Below are positions 54,149 to 64,000 of a DNA stretch of 64,000 bases, in pieces (within the stretch, counting starts at the first letter, position 1; the number at the start of each line of letters is the position of its first letter). The DNA is from Leptospira ainlahdjerensis (GTDB lineage Bacteria > Spirochaetota > Leptospiria > Leptospirales > Leptospiraceae), in the NCBI RefSeq assembly GCF_016919175.1, contig NZ_JAFFPU010000068.1, positions 1 through 64,000 on the forward strand. The letters run 5' to 3'. The notes under the pieces are model-generated. The model saw only the letters and a list, made by a program, of their open reading frames with translations. It was not told the origin of the DNA and did not search any database. The translations under genes were made by a program, and so were the position numbers.

Positions 54149-55470
54149 ATGCTCAAAGGTTTTCAGGAACTCATTCAGAGAAAAAGAATGATCGTTATGG
54201 ACGCTCTTTCTTTTGAAGTTTTAAAAAGTGAAATCGTTCGTACTCGGATCTTGTTTCGTTTCTTTTTTGTGGCCAGTTTTGTGGTGGGAATCGTTTATTA
54301 TATCTTTGGTGAAAGGATGACGAAGGAAGTCGGAGTACGCCTTCCCTTTGAAGCGATCGTTCTTACCGGTTTCGGGATTTCGTTTTACGAATATGTGGTT
54401 TACAGAATGTTTCTTCTGTTTCAGAAAAAAAGGAAGATCATCTTTCCACCAGCGCGTTTTGGAAACGCGTTCATCGAGGTCTCCTTTGTTACGTTGCTCA
54501 TCTGGTTGAATATCAATTCTTTTGGTTCTCCTTTGATTCCGCTCTATTCTCCCGCGCCTTATATCTATTCGATTTTTATCATTCTTTCTGTGTTGCGTCT
54601 TGAATTTTCTCTGAGTGTTTTTACAGGTTTGGTCGCCGGTTTGGAATTGTTCGGAATGGCGTTTGTTTATATTCCGGCGAATGAAACAAAACTTTCGATT
54701 CAATTTTTCAATTCGTTTATGCCGTTTTTAGGAAAGGGAATTCTGTTGTTGATGGGCGGCGTCGTTTCCGGTTTGGTCGCGGTCCAACTCAAAAGAACTC
54801 TGATTTCGGCGACCGACGCGGTTCAGGAGAAGAATAAGGTAGTCGGTATGTTCGGCCAGTATGTTTCTCCGGAGGTCGTGGATCGTCTTCTCGAACAGAA
54901 AAACGAAAATTTCTCCGAGTTCAAACACGTCTGTGTGATGTTTTTGGATATTCGAAACTTTACGAGATTCTCGGAGAAACGATCTCCCGGTGAAGTGATC
55001 GATTATCTCAATTATCTTTTCACTCATCTGATCGATATCGTAAACATGCACAACGGGATGATCAATAAATTTTTAGGCGACGGTTTTATGGCGGTTTTCG
55101 GAGCTCCTATCTCGGACGGGGCCAACGACATTCACAACGCGGTGAACGCATCTTTGGCCATTCTAAAGAAAGTAGAACAACTCAACCTGGAAGGAAAAAT
55201 TCCGGAGACGAATATCGGAATCGGTTTGCATTCGGGCGAAGCAATGACAGGTAACGTAGGATCCGAAGCTCGTAAGGAATACACAATCATAGGAGACGTC
55301 GTAAATCTCGCTTCCCGCGTGGAATCGTTGAACAAGGAATTCGGGACCAAATTTTTAGTCACACAGGCCGTCTTTGACAACGTAAAAGACAAGGTTCCTG
55401 GAAGACATCTTTCCTCGATTCACGTAAAGGGAAGAGAAGAGCCCGTGGATGTTTACGAGCTCGCGAAACT

Positions 55471-55474
<4 letters not shown>
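54149..55474 (+). CDS. Membrane-bound class III adenylate cyclase
   Basis: 441 aa, GGAG ribosome-binding site. Six membrane helices (~residues 30-215) precede a catalytic domain (~250-440). Metal Asps lie in [13 protein letters not shown] and [11 protein letters not shown]; the adenine-selecting Lys lies in NKFLGDG and the partner Asp in [15 protein letters not shown], where Arg (transition state) also falls. This combination predicts cAMP, not cGMP. The membrane part resembles a sensor of unknown ligand. Its stop overlaps the convergent yciI-like gene by 4 nt. Confidence 0.88.
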
Positions 55475-55761
<287 letters not shown>

Positions 55762-56056
55762 TTTTGATTCCTAAAAAAATCCGAATTTCCTTTTTCAAAA
55801 TTTAGAAGTGTCCTTCTCTGTCGATTGTTTTTAGCCGGATTGAATTCTAAGAATTCTAAAAATCGAATTTCTTCGGCGATCCTTCTTCGAAAAACTTCCC
55901 GTGAGATCTTTGTTCTTTGGATGAAAGTTCGTAAAAGCGAGAGATATTTTTTAGAAATTGGAAATGATGATTTTTTCCATTTTAACCAAGTGCGGTTTTA
56001 TCCTCTTTGATCGAAAAATGTTCTTTCCAAAACGAAAAACCCGTTTCGATTGATTG

Positions 56057-56593
56057 CTATTTTTTTTTGCCCCAAAGAAGCCGAATCAATAAAATTGCGA
56101 ATGAAGCTGCGAACAAAGGAATCCATACAAAAAAGAATTCCGATTTTAATACGACCAATCCTCTCGCAGTCAAAAAGTTTTTGATTCCGATCGGGGAAAC
56201 ACGGATCGGCCTGTAGTCGAAAAAGAATCGTTCGGAAGAATAGGGGATCAGAAAACCCACTCCCAAACCTCCGCTTGTCATCGCGTCCAGAAGTCCGTGG
56301 GACAAAATCGAAAAAAATAAAAACGGAATTAGAACCCGCGCCTTTACTTGGAATTTTCGGGTGAGAACATACGCGAGAATGGAAAGTGAGAATGCGAACA
56401 GAATCGAGTGACTCAAACCTCGGTGTCCTAGGTCGTGTTCATAAGGAATTCCTAATTTAAAAGCGATTACGTCCGCGTCCGGAAGAACACAGAATGCAAT
56501 CCCGAGGAGTAGAAGTTGGAACGGGATTCTCTTTTTTCCGAATGCGATCCAGAGAGAAATCGGAACGGCGGTATGAGTCAGGATCGTAGGCAT
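56057..56593 (-). CDS. DUF457 (YdjM-like) membrane metal-dependent hydrolase
   Basis: 178 aa from ATG 56593, placed just after the GST stop with a 5-nt gap (TAATTTATATG); the longer frame from 56656 lies inside GST. Motifs: [24 protein letters not shown] and [14 protein letters not shown], the His/Asp sites of the DUF457 family; four helices. Substrate unknown. Forms an operon with the glutathione S-transferase. Confidence 0.8.
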   Translation of the reverse strand: MPTILTHTAVPISLWIAFGKKRIPFQLLLLGIAFCVLPDADVIAFKLGIPYEHDLGHRGLSHSILFAFSLSILAYVLTRKFQVKARVLIPFLFFSILSHGLLDAMTSGGLGVGFLIPYSSERFFFDYRPIRVSPIGIKNFLTARGLVVLKSEFFFVWIPLFAASFAILLIRLLWGKKK

Positions 56594-56598
56594 ATAAA

Positions 56599-57216
56599 TT
56601 ACTCGTAAGTATCGATGGAAATCATCTTTGGATAAGTCTTCACGTTTTGCAGCCATCTGACTACGGACGGAAAAGTTTTTACGGAAAAACCTCCGTCTTC
56701 CGCTACGTGTGAATAGGCGTATAACGCAAGATCGGCGATCGTGAGTCGGTTCCCCACAAAAAAGTCCTTATCCGCAAGATGGGTCTCCATCACTGAAAAC
56801 GCCTTCATTCCTTTTGTGTGATTGTTTTCGATCTGTTTTTGATCGATCGTATCTCCCGGTACAAATTTGAGAAGCCACCGATTGACGGCTACAAACGGTT
56901 CGTGACTGTATTGTTCGAAAAAAAGCCATTCTAAGATTCGAGTTTGTTCCAAAAGATCGTTGGAAAAGAATTTTGTATCTCTCGCGAGATAATAAAGAAT
57001 CGCGTTGCTCTCCCGGATATTGGTTCCGTCGATAAGTTGAAGCACCGGTATTTTTCCGTTAGGATTGATCTTTAAAAATTCTGTCGTTCTCGTTTCCCCT
57101 TTTCGAGTATCCAGTTCCACCCATTCAAAAGGGAGATCCAAAAGTGTGAGAATGGATTTTACCTTATGGCAATTTCCGGAAACGTTCATCCCAAAAACTT
57201 TAACATATTTTTCCAA
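56599..57216 (-). CDS. Glutathione S-transferase-like protein
   Basis: 205 aa from TTG 57216 (GGAG 8 nt upstream); an ATG at 57285 has AAGG directly adjacent and adds 23 residues before the fold starts. Thioredoxin-like domain: [32 protein letters not shown] (cis-Pro) and [13 protein letters not shown] (Glu-Ser for glutathione binding). Helical C-terminal domain: [19 protein letters not shown]. Leptospira uses other thiols, so its cofactor is uncertain. Followed by the DUF457 gene. Confidence 0.85.
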   Translation of the reverse strand: MEKYVKVFGMNVSGNCHKVKSILTLLDLPFEWVELDTRKGETRTTEFLKINPNGKIPVLQLIDGTNIRESNAILYYLARDTKFFSNDLLEQTRILEWLFFEQYSHEPFVAVNRWLLKFVPGDTIDQKQIENNHTKGMKAFSVMETHLADKDFFVGNRLTIADLALYAYSHVAEDGGFSVKTFPSVVRWLQNVKTYPKMISIDTYE

Positions 57217-57607
57217 TCTGAATTCTCCGCACCTTTTCCCGTTTCCATTTTCGAGATTGGATTGTTTCGACACCGAGTCGATCATCCTTTTGGAAACTTC
57301 GATTCTTTGAGAAACATCTTTTTGACTCCGTAAAGTTTGTATTTCTTTTTTTAAACGGAAGTTATACTATTTCAGAATCGGATTCGATTCTGAAGAAACA
57401 AAAAGGTCGAATTTATAGGAGAGTGTCGGCGTTCGGAGTCGAAACATTCTTTCGATCGTTTTTGACTTTTCCATTTGACTGCGGGAAGAATCGGCGGGAT
57501 GGTATTTACATTCGCCTATCTCGAAGGTTTCGCGACTTTTTAAAGATTCATAAAACAAAAAAGGCGGTTTCTAAACCGGAGATAGGTTTCCGATTGGATT
57601 GAAAACT
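57217..57607. other. Intergenic region between divergent GST and ilvD genes
   Basis: About 390 nt without a supported ORF. It holds the divergent promoters of GST and ilvD. A short palindrome CGGTTT-CT-AAACCG (57565-57578) lies 30 nt before the ilvD start and might be regulatory. No leader peptide rich in branched-chain amino acids was seen. Confidence 0.4.
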
Positions 57608-59290
57608 ATGAGTGATCCCTTAAAAAAAAGAAGTTCTATGACGACTGACGGAGACAATCGCGCTCCGAATCGTGCGATGCTCCGCGCCGTCGGGTTTACG
57701 GACGAAGACTTTCAAAAACCGATGATCGGTATCGCTTCGACTTGGAGCGAAGTCACTCCTTGCAACATTCATATCAACAGACTCGCGGAAAAAGTCAAAG
57801 AAGGAGTTCGAACCGCCGGAGGGATGCCTCAGATTTACGGAACGATCACCGTCTCGGACGGAATCGCAATGGGGCACGAGGGAATGCACTATTCTCTTCC
57901 TTCCAGAGAAGTGATCGCGGATTCGATCGAGATCGTCTCAAACGCGATGAGACATGACGGTGTGATCGCGATCGGCGGTTGTGATAAGAATATGCCGGGT
58001 TGTTTGATGGCTCTTTGCCGCGTCAACGTCCCGTCCATCTTTGTTTACGGCGGGACGATTCTTCCGGGAAACTGCGACGGTCAAGACGTGGATATCGTTT
58101 CCATTTTCGAGGCGGTCGGTAAGTTCAACGCGGGAAAAATTTCAAGAGAAGAATTTATCCGAATCGAAGAGAACGCTTGTCCCGGCGCGGGAAGTTGTGG
58201 AGGAATGTATACTGCAAATACGATGTCCTCCGCGATCGAAGCCTTGGGGATGAGTCTTCCCGGTTCGGCGTCCATGCCCGCGGTAAGTTCGCGAAAGTCG
58301 AACGATTGTTACGAGGCGGGAAAGGCTCTGATGGAATTGATCCGAAAGGACATCACACCGAAAAAAATTCTCACAAAAAAAGCGTTTGAAAACGCGATCA
58401 CCGTAGTTCTTGTGTTAGGCGGATCCACGAACGCGGTTCTTCATTTGATCGCAATCGCAAAAGAGATCGGAGTCGATCTGACTCTGGAGGACTTTGATAG
58501 AATTGGTAAAAAAACGCCCCACCTCGCGGATCTAAAACCCGGAGGGAAATACGCGATGACCGATCTCGATAGAGTCGGTGGAGTTCAGGGTGTGATGAAA
58601 TATCTTTTGAAAGAAGGAATGCTCCACGGAGATTGTCTCACCGTCACCGGAAAAACACTTGCAGAAAATCTAAAAGACGTATCGGATCTCGTCCCTGGAC
58701 AAACCATCGTTAAAAAGAAGTCAGAAGCCTTACATCCGTCCGGACCTCTTGTGATTCTTAAGGGAAACTTGGCGCCCGAAGGAGCCGTGGCAAAAATTTC
58801 AGGACTCAAAAAAATTTCGATCACCGGCCCGGCGAAGGTGTTTGAATCCGAAGGGGATTGTTTTGACGCGATTCTAAAGGACCAAATCAAACCCGGAGAC
58901 GTTATCATCATTCGTTACGAAGGCCCGAAGGGCGGACCCGGAATGAGAGAAATGCTCGCGGTCACTTCGGCTCTTGTCGGAAAAGGGCTTGGGGAAGAGG
59001 TCGGACTTCTGACGGACGGACGTTTTAGCGGAGGAACCCACGGTCTTGTGGTTGGACATGTTTCACCGGAGGCGTTCGACGGAGGTCCGATCGCGATCGT
59101 TCAAAACGGAGATAAAGTTACCATCGATTCGTCCAAAAATCTTCTCCAAGTGGAGATTTCCCAGGAAGAAATCGACAAACGATTGAGAAGTTGGAAGCCG
59201 ATCGAACCGCGTTACAAGTCAGGCGTACTCGCGAAATACGCGAAGTTGGTTCAGTCCGCGTCCAACGGGGCGATCACGAATCTGCTTTGA
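57608..59290 (+). CDS. ilvD: Dihydroxy-acid dehydratase
   Basis: 560 aa from ATG 57608 (an upstream TTG at 57599 lacks support). IlvD makes the 2-keto acids for valine, leucine and isoleucine. Signature 1: [19 protein letters not shown]; signature 2: [16 protein letters not shown], together with the late GRFSGGTHG motif; Fe-S cysteines are intact. Length usual. The stop overlaps the TTG start of the next gene, so the two are coupled. Confidence 0.96.
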   Translation: MSDPLKKRSSMTTDGDNRAPNRAMLRAVGFTDEDFQKPMIGIASTWSEVTPCNIHINRLAEKVKEGVRTAGGMPQIYGTITVSDGIAMGHEGMHYSLPSREVIADSIEIVSNAMRHDGVIAIGGCDKNMPGCLMALCRVNVPSIFVYGGTILPGNCDGQDVDIVSIFEAVGKFNAGKISREEFIRIEENACPGAGSCGGMYTANTMSSAIEALGMSLPGSASMPAVSSRKSNDCYEAGKALMELIRKDITPKKILTKKAFENAITVVLVLGGSTNAVLHLIAIAKEIGVDLTLEDFDRIGKKTPHLADLKPGGKYAMTDLDRVGGVQGVMKYLLKEGMLHGDCLTVTGKTLAENLKDVSDLVPGQTIVKKKSEALHPSGPLVILKGNLAPEGAVAKISGLKKISITGPAKVFESEGDCFDAILKDQIKPGDVIIIRYEGPKGGPGMREMLAVTSALVGKGLGEEVGLLTDGRFSGGTHGLVVGHVSPEAFDGGPIAIVQNGDKVTIDSSKNLLQVEISQEEIDKRLRSWKPIEPRYKSGVLAKYAKLVQSASNGAITNLL

Positions 59291-59817
59291 AAACGATCTA
59301 TCTTGCTGGACCGGAAGTTTTTTTACCAGAAGCGGGTTCTATTCTTCAGGATAAAAAGTCCCTCTGTCTATCTCGGGGTTTTTTAGCGCTTTCTCCCTTT
59401 GATTCCGCAATTCCGGATAACGTGGAAAAAAATCAGGATCTTGCGCGAAGGATTTTTTATGGAAATCTGGATTTGATACGCAGAGCCGATATCGTACTCG
59501 CGAATTGTAATCCGTTTCGAGGTCCGCTCGTAGACGACGGGACCTCGTTTGAAATCGGTTACGCTTATTCTCTCGGGAAAAAAATTTACGGTTTTGCAAA
59601 ATCGCTACCGCCGTTGCCCGAAAACGTAAAAGGAAGAATCCGGACCTTTCCTCATTCTTCGGGTTACGAGATCGACGAGGAAGGTTATTTGTTAAACGAA
59701 GACTTCGGCAATTCCATCAACTTGATGTTGCAGTATGCGATCGAAGATCGGGGACTTTTGTTCGAAGGAGAATTCGAGGACGTCCTACGGAAAATCGCCG
59801 AACGTGAACAAAACTAA
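59287..59817 (+). CDS. Nucleoside 2-deoxyribosyltransferase family protein
   Basis: 176 aa from TTG 59287, overlapping the ilvD stop (TTGA); a longer frame into ilvD is an artefact. Family motifs: [16 protein letters not shown] (nucleotide/sugar loop), [20 protein letters not shown] (with catalytic-like residues) and [16 protein letters not shown] with the nucleophile-region Glu. Exchanges or hydrolyses N-glycosidic bonds of deoxynucleosides; could instead be a DUF4406-like hydrolase. Coupled to ilvD without obvious metabolic link. Confidence 0.8.
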   Translation: MKTIYLAGPEVFLPEAGSILQDKKSLCLSRGFLALSPFDSAIPDNVEKNQDLARRIFYGNLDLIRRADIVLANCNPFRGPLVDDGTSFEIGYAYSLGKKIYGFAKSLPPLPENVKGRIRTFPHSSGYEIDEEGYLLNEDFGNSINLMLQYAIEDRGLLFEGEFEDVLRKIAEREQN

Positions 59818-59851
59818 AAATAAAGTCCTTTCTGAAAACGAAGCTTTGGCT

Positions 59852-60625
59852 TTATTCGTTGTTGACTACTACTTCCTTTTCCACTTGCCCCATACTTTTA
59901 AAGTAGAATCTCGTGCTGAATAGACTTCCTTCGAGATAGATATAGATCCACTCGGAAACGTAACTTGTTTGCGGAACGATTTGTAGAACCGAAAGAAGTC
60001 TTTCCTTTTCCAAAACATACCGTGTGGAACAAATCTCCTGGTTGATCGAGTCCATCGAACAATCTGAAATTCTGGAGAATTTTCCGTCCTGAGAAGGTGT
60101 AAGCGTATAATATTTTTTGAATTCGAGTTCGCCGCTTTTTGCCGTTTGAATCGAAGCGAGTAACTTTTCATCGTTCGGTTTTCCGGAAACTCGTATCCCG
60201 GTGATAAAAATCTCTTCGGAACGATAAGGGACATCCTCGGTTCGTTTGTCGATTTGGTTTTGAACCGAATCGTTTTTGATAAAGGAACGCTCTACATTTT
60301 CATAATATTCTAATTTAGAATCGTCCCAGATAATTCCGTTCGATAAAAACGCGGAGTATCGAAGGGAGTTCTCCTTTTCCAAACGTAAGTATTTTTCGGC
60401 GAGTTCCTGGTCCTGTTTGGGCAACTTTACGGATTTCGATTTCGGACGATACCAGTCGAATTTTTTAAAATAAGAATCCAGTTTCGTGTTTTTGAATTTA
60501 AGACCTTGTTTGGCGAAGAGTTCGTTTCTTTTGAGAATGATCTCTTCGATCGTCTTATTTTCCGTTTCGGAAAACAGGGGAAAGGAAACGATTAAAATGA
60601 AGAAAAAGAAAAATTGGCGGTTCAT
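59852..60625 (-). CDS. YARHG-domain secreted protein
   Basis: 257 aa from ATG 60625; the longer frame adds residues before the signal peptide. Signal: MNRQFFFFFILIVSFPLFSE. Residues ~25-75 form a YARHG domain (RNELFAKQGLKFKNTKLDSY, FKKFDWYRP), often found in extracellular proteins that bind cell wall or polysaccharide. The rest is beta-rich (EIFITGIRVSGK, EWIYIYLEGSLFSTRFYFKS). Role unknown; single gene. Confidence 0.7.
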   Translation of the reverse strand: MNRQFFFFFILIVSFPLFSETENKTIEEIILKRNELFAKQGLKFKNTKLDSYFKKFDWYRPKSKSVKLPKQDQELAEKYLRLEKENSLRYSAFLSNGIIWDDSKLEYYENVERSFIKNDSVQNQIDKRTEDVPYRSEEIFITGIRVSGKPNDEKLLASIQTAKSGELEFKKYYTLTPSQDGKFSRISDCSMDSINQEICSTRYVLEKERLLSVLQIVPQTSYVSEWIYIYLEGSLFSTRFYFKSMGQVEKEVVVNNE

Positions 60626-61027
60626 AATCACAGTCCGTTGTTTACGACCTCTTGATTTTACTTCTAAGGTCTTTAAAAATCCCTCGTCCAAGGATCGAAA
60701 AATCTCCTTCGACAAGAGTTATTTTTACAACAAACCAAAAGGCGCAGGTTGTGCGGAAATGTCCCTTTCTTGAAAGATATTTCCGTTTGTGGGACTTGCG
60801 TTTTGGAAATCGTCGAACCTCGTTACAAGACAGAGGTTCTAATGAATTCCAATGGTTTCTCCAATCGACTCAGAACGCGAAGTATCAGGAATCTGCTTTG
60901 AAAAAACAAACGATCGTTTTGGACCGTTCTTCCAAAAGAGTCCGGAAACGTTTCTTTTGGAAGAATCCAACCTTCCTATTGTTGGAGTGCGACTTTTAAT
61001 AAAAGTGACACATCCATCCGTGCAAGT
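60626..61027. other. Intergenic stretch with a long hairpin
   Basis: 402 nt without a supported ORF. It contains a perfect 13-bp inverted repeat (60927-60939 with 60953-60965) and the palindrome AAACGATCGTTT (60908-60919). Both lie downstream of the minus-strand lipase gene that ends at 61028, so they may end or stabilise its transcript. No U-run. Confidence 0.5.
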
Positions 61028-62158
61028 TCAAAACAAGGGAACCAACAGGCTCGGTTTGGAATACGGAGTTCCGTGTACCGCCTCAGGATCGGAAATCGTA
61101 ATCACGTCCAAACCGGTTTTGAGATATTGAGCCAAACCCTGTAGTTCGGAGTGACTGAAGAATGGGTCTTTGTCCAGCCATACAACTTTGAGATTAAATC
61201 CGGCCCAGATATTCGGTGAAATTTGTATCCGAGGACGGGATTGGGTCGTTTCCCCCGATGGATCCAAACCGACTACGTTTGCTCCGGCGGGATACGGCTC
61301 CAAATTATTCATGAGCGGAATTTCACCGGGAGTAGGCGCTCCGGATACGGGCACACCGTTGACTGAATATTTCGTACCCAGAAAGAAATCATTCGGGCTT
61401 TGTACAAAATTTCCAAAGGCTAAGACCGGCGGATAGGGTTCGAATTCTACGATCTTTTGAATTTTATAATTCCAGACCAGACTTTTGGCGGAATTCGGAT
61501 CGCTCATATCCGTATCTCCCGGATACCAAGGCAACGGAGACGGGATATCACTTGCGATTAGAATCGTATTTTCGATTCCGAAACTGGAAAGAAGATTTCC
61601 ACCCCAGCCTCTTGTGACAAATTGATTTTGAACGATCTGAATGACAAGTCCGCCTAAACTATGACCTACGATCGTATGAATCTTTTTCCCCTCGGTCCCT
61701 GTCATTTGAGATAACAAAGCGCGAAGCGCATCGGCGTAGTGAATCAAAGTAAGATCGCTTGCATATTTCGGCAAGGAAGCGGAACCCTGGCCCACGATAC
61801 TTTCCCCATGTCCCGGTAAATCCAGTATGTAAACGGTGTGAGCCTTAGACTGATTGATCAACTCCTTGGCAAGCGGCTCGTAGATCGTGCTGTTGTCACC
61901 GAAACCGTGAACACACAAAACACTTTTCAGTTTTGGATCTAAGATGATCCCCGTTTTCTTGTATTTGATTACGTTTAATGAGTAGTGAGTTGTCTCTCCG
62001 GTATAAAAATTACGACCGATCACATCGTAAGTTAAAACCGTTCTTTCGTAGGCCGCACTCACGGACTGAGTAACGAACAGGGCGAACGTGACCAATATTG
62101 TAATCCCGGCTTTCCGAAAAAGGAAACGGATCCTGGATTTATCCCATCTTCTCTTCAT
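61028..62158 (-). CDS. Secreted alpha/beta hydrolase (lipase/esterase-like)
   Basis: 376 aa. Signal peptide to ~residue 35 (ALFVTQSVSAAY). Alpha/beta hydrolase fold: oxyanion VLCVHGFGDNSTIYEPLAKE, nucleophile elbow IVGHSLGGLVIQIV (Ser), LDLPGHGES, and His in PEAVHGTPYSKP near the C-terminus; the acid is probably Asp in the KVVWLDKDPFF stretch. Exported to the periplasm or outside. Substrate not predictable from sequence; lipid or ester hydrolysis is most likely. Single gene. Confidence 0.82.
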   Translation of the reverse strand: MKRRWDKSRIRFLFRKAGITILVTFALFVTQSVSAAYERTVLTYDVIGRNFYTGETTHYSLNVIKYKKTGIILDPKLKSVLCVHGFGDNSTIYEPLAKELINQSKAHTVYILDLPGHGESIVGQGSASLPKYASDLTLIHYADALRALLSQMTGTEGKKIHTIVGHSLGGLVIQIVQNQFVTRGWGGNLLSSFGIENTILIASDIPSPLPWYPGDTDMSDPNSAKSLVWNYKIQKIVEFEPYPPVLAFGNFVQSPNDFFLGTKYSVNGVPVSGAPTPGEIPLMNNLEPYPAGANVVGLDPSGETTQSRPRIQISPNIWAGFNLKVVWLDKDPFFSHSELQGLAQYLKTGLDVITISDPEAVHGTPYSKPSLLVPLF

Positions 62159-62355
62159 AAATTTTCTCCAGTTCTAATTTGAATGAAGAAAACTCGACTC
62201 TCTAACGGATATATTTTTTGAAACGTAGAAGGCGAATGAGATCCGAGTTTGTGGATTTAGTCAATCAAAAAAGGCAAAATGAGTTCAAAAAAAATAAAAC
62301 CGATAGGCCGCTCGCTTGTTAGGCTTTATTTCCGGAGAATTTAAATTTATCGTTA

Positions 62356-62390
62356 TAGAATATTGATTCCGATTTAGAATCAATATTCTA
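62356..62390. other. 14-bp perfect inverted repeat between icmF and the lipase gene
   Basis: Arms 62356-62369 and 62377-62390 (TAGAATATTGATTC / GAATCAATATTCTA) with a 7-nt loop, 20 nt after the icmF stop and ~200 nt before the lipase start. AT-rich, no U-run. Either an icmF 3' stem-loop or an operator; the remaining 62159-62409 is empty. Confidence 0.5.
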
Positions 62391-62409
62391 AATTTAGAAT
62401 GTGACTTTC

Positions 62410-64000
62410 TTACATACTTCTACGATACTGTCCGCCGACCTCGTAGAGAGAATGGGTCATCTGACCGAGAGAAGCGACTTTGGAAGTTTCCATCAACTCT
62501 TGAAAGATGTTACCGTTAGTGAGGCTCGTTTTTTTCAACTCTTCCAGACGGAGCGCGCTCACGTTTTTATTTCTTTCCTGAAATTCTCTCAGGGCCTTGA
62601 TCTGATCCTGTTTTTCGGCGTCGGTCGAACGAATCACTTCTTCGGGAATGATCGTAGGAGATCCTTCCTTGCTTAAGAACGTGTTTACTCCGATTACGGG
62701 AAATTCTCCATTGTGCTTTAGAGATTCGTAATAGAGAGATTCTTCTTGGATCTTGTTTCTCTGATACATCATCTCCATCGCTCCGAGAACTCCTCCTCTT
62801 TCGGAAATTCTATGGAATTCTTCCAGGATCGCTTGTTCGACCAAGTCGGTCAGTTCTTCGATGATAAAGGCGCCTTGTCCCGGGTTTTCGTTTTTTGCGA
62901 GTCCGAATTCGCGGTTGATGATGAGCTGAATCGCCATCGCTCTACGAACGGATTCTTCCGTCGGGGTCGTGATCGCTTCGTCATAGGCGTTCGTATGTAG
63001 GGAGTTACAGTTGTCGAAGATTGCGTATAACGCTTGTAAGGTGGTTCGGATATCGTTGAATGCGATCTCTTGCGCGTGTAGGGATCTTCCCGATGTCTGA
63101 ATATGATACTTGAGCATCGAAGAACGTTCGTTGGCTCCGTATTTGTATTTCATTGCCTTAGCCCAGATTCTTCTCGCAACTCGTCCTATGACCGCGTATT
63201 CCGGATCGATTCCGTTCGAAAAGAAGAAGGAAAGGTTGGGTGCGAAGTCGTCGATTTTCATTCCTCTACTTAGAAAATATTCCACATAAGTCAGGCCGTT
63301 TGCAAGAGTGAACGCGACCTGTGTGATCGGATTCGCTCCGGCTTCCGCGATATGATAACCCGAGATGGAAACCGAATAAAAGTTTCTCACTTGTTTTGTG
63401 ATAAAAAATTCCTGAATGTCTCCCATCATCTTCAGCGCGAATTCCGTCGAGAAGATACAAGTGTTTTGAGCTTGATCTTCTTTGAGAATATCGGCTTGCA
63501 CCGTTCCTCTGACTACTTTTAGAGTTTCTTTTTTGATTGCCTCGTAAACTTCCTTTTCCAAAACCTGATCTCCCGTGACTCCGAGAAGCATCAAACCGAG
63601 ACCGTCGTTTCCTTCGGGGATCGCCGCGTTGTATTTGGGAACCGGAAGATTTTTTTCTTTGTAGATCGATTCTATCTTTTTACGAATCTCCGTTTCGATT
63701 CCTTGCGCTTTGATATATTTTTCGCAGGCTTGATCGATCGCCGTGTTCATAAAAAAAGCGAGGACCATCGGAGCCGGACCGTTGATTGTCATCGAAACCG
63801 AAGTAGTAGGGTTGCAGAGATCAAAACCGGAATAGAGTTTTTTAGCGTCGTCGAGCGTCGCGATGCTCACGCCCGAGTTCCCGATCTTTCCGTAGATGTC
63901 CGGTCTTTCTCCCGGATCTTCTCCGTAGAGTGTCACAGAATCGAAGGCGGTGGAAAGACGTTGTGCGGGCATTCCCAAACTAACGTAGTGAAAGCGCGCG
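62410..64000 (-). CDS. icmF: IcmF-type fused acyl-CoA mutase, 3' part (cut by window end)
   Basis: 530 codons, open at the right edge; the N-terminal B12 and GTPase domains lie outside the window. What is seen is the mutase domain: [60 protein letters not shown], and the closing [20 protein letters not shown], which is the IcmF C-terminus. Members convert isobutyryl-CoA and n-butyryl-CoA (or pivalyl/isovaleryl-CoA) using adenosylcobalamin with a built-in chaperone GTPase. Classic methylmalonyl-CoA mutase is less likely given this C-terminus. It is followed by a 14-bp inverted repeat. Confidence 0.85.
   Translation of the reverse strand, partial: ARFHYVSLGMPAQRLSTAFDSVTLYGEDPGERPDIYGKIGNSGVSIATLDDAKKLYSGFDLCNPTTSVSMTINGPAPMVLAFFMNTAIDQACEKYIKAQGIETEIRKKIESIYKEKNLPVPKYNAAIPEGNDGLGLMLLGVTGDQVLEKEVYEAIKKETLKVVRGTVQADILKEDQAQNTCIFSTEFALKMMGDIQEFFITKQVRNFYSVSISGYHIAEAGANPITQVAFTLANGLTYVEYFLSRGMKIDDFAPNLSFFFSNGIDPEYAVIGRVARRIWAKAMKYKYGANERSSMLKYHIQTSGRSLHAQEIAFNDIRTTLQALYAIFDNCNSLHTNAYDEAITTPTEESVRRAMAIQLIINREFGLAKNENPGQGAFIIEELTDLVEQAILEEFHRISERGGVLGAMEMMYQRNKIQEESLYYESLKHNGEFPVIGVNTFLSKEGSPTIIPEEVIRSTDAEKQDQIKALREFQERNKNVSALRLEELKKTSLTNGNIFQELMETSKVASLGQMTHSLYEVGGQYRRSM

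Noticed and set aside
60652..60999. 115-aa plus-strand ORF
   Set aside because: It covers the long hairpin and the 5' end of the YARHG gene, with Arg/Lys-rich composition and no ribosome-binding site.

Overview
The window is chromosomal DNA of a Leptospira species (phylum Spirochaetota), probably one of the pathogen-related species with a mid-40s GC look. I infer this from protein content, not from a database match: spirochaete-style lipoproteins with loose lipoboxes, lepto-type small secreted proteins, many TTG/GTG starts, and the gene set smpB-der-plsY, ilvD, modBAC, cys-type sulfate uptake and an IcmF-type mutase. No rRNA, tRNA, phage, IS transposase or CRISPR array was seen. The species cannot be named from sequence alone.

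Layout. 0-5 kb: a Rieske oxygenase, an IPT/TIG lipoprotein, a Het-C-like secreted protein and a DUF2721 membrane protein, all on the minus strand. 5-9.5 kb: two convergent membrane-anchored sulfatase-fold enzymes of the phosphoethanolamine transferase / LTA synthase type. 9.7-13.3 kb: a four-gene operon of a TetR regulator, membrane-fusion adaptor, FtsX-type permease and ABC ATPase (MacAB-like export) behind a palindromic operator. 13.3-18.6 kb: an RlmL-like methyltransferase, a small membrane protein, a tandem repeat array, prepilin peptidase and a class I aminotransferase. 18.7-25.2 kb: a midasin-like AAA/VWA protein, then smpB, der, plsY and a hypothetical gene. 25.3-28.6 kb: small lepto-type proteins, a second repeat array, a DUF4349 lipoprotein and pdxH.

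28.7-37.3 kb holds what I consider the most novel unit. Three minus-strand genes with 3-nt gaps encode a DUF2236 (latex-clearing-protein-like) haem oxygenase homologue, a seven-helix Pyr4/PaxB-type transmembrane terpene cyclase homologue, and a 1763-residue pseudokinase-ATPase-GAF-PP2C signalling protein. They are divergent from a FadL/OmpP1 hydrophobic-compound porin. Together they suggest isoprenoid or other lipid uptake, cyclisation or cleavage under signalling control.

37.4-43.6 kb: molybdate uptake (modB-modA-modC) converging on sulfate uptake (sbp-cysT-cysW-cysA). 43.6-46 kb: a third repeat cluster and two secreted helical proteins. 46-50.9 kb: a minus-strand operon centred on an MbnP/MbnH 'metallo-mystery pair' (four-Cys protein and dihaem MauG-like enzyme), preceded by a STAS-like and a Cys/His-rich protein and followed by a lipoprotein and an outer-membrane barrel. 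This looks like a copper-handling module. 51-55.5 kb: O-antigen ligase-like protein, GT2 glycosyltransferase and class III adenylate cyclase. 55.5-64 kb: YciI, DUF457, GST, ilvD, nucleoside deoxyribosyltransferase-like protein, YARHG protein, lipase-like hydrolase, and the 3' part of an icmF gene cut by the window end.

A dispersed family of ~135-146 bp repeats with 14-bp near-palindromic borders and an internal CCACCC/GGGTGG hairpin occurs as three arrays (15.9, 26.3 and 43.8 kb). Two unrelated genes (Het-C-like and a sulfatase) share the same 16-bp operator-like palindrome, suggesting a small regulon whose regulator may lie outside this window.
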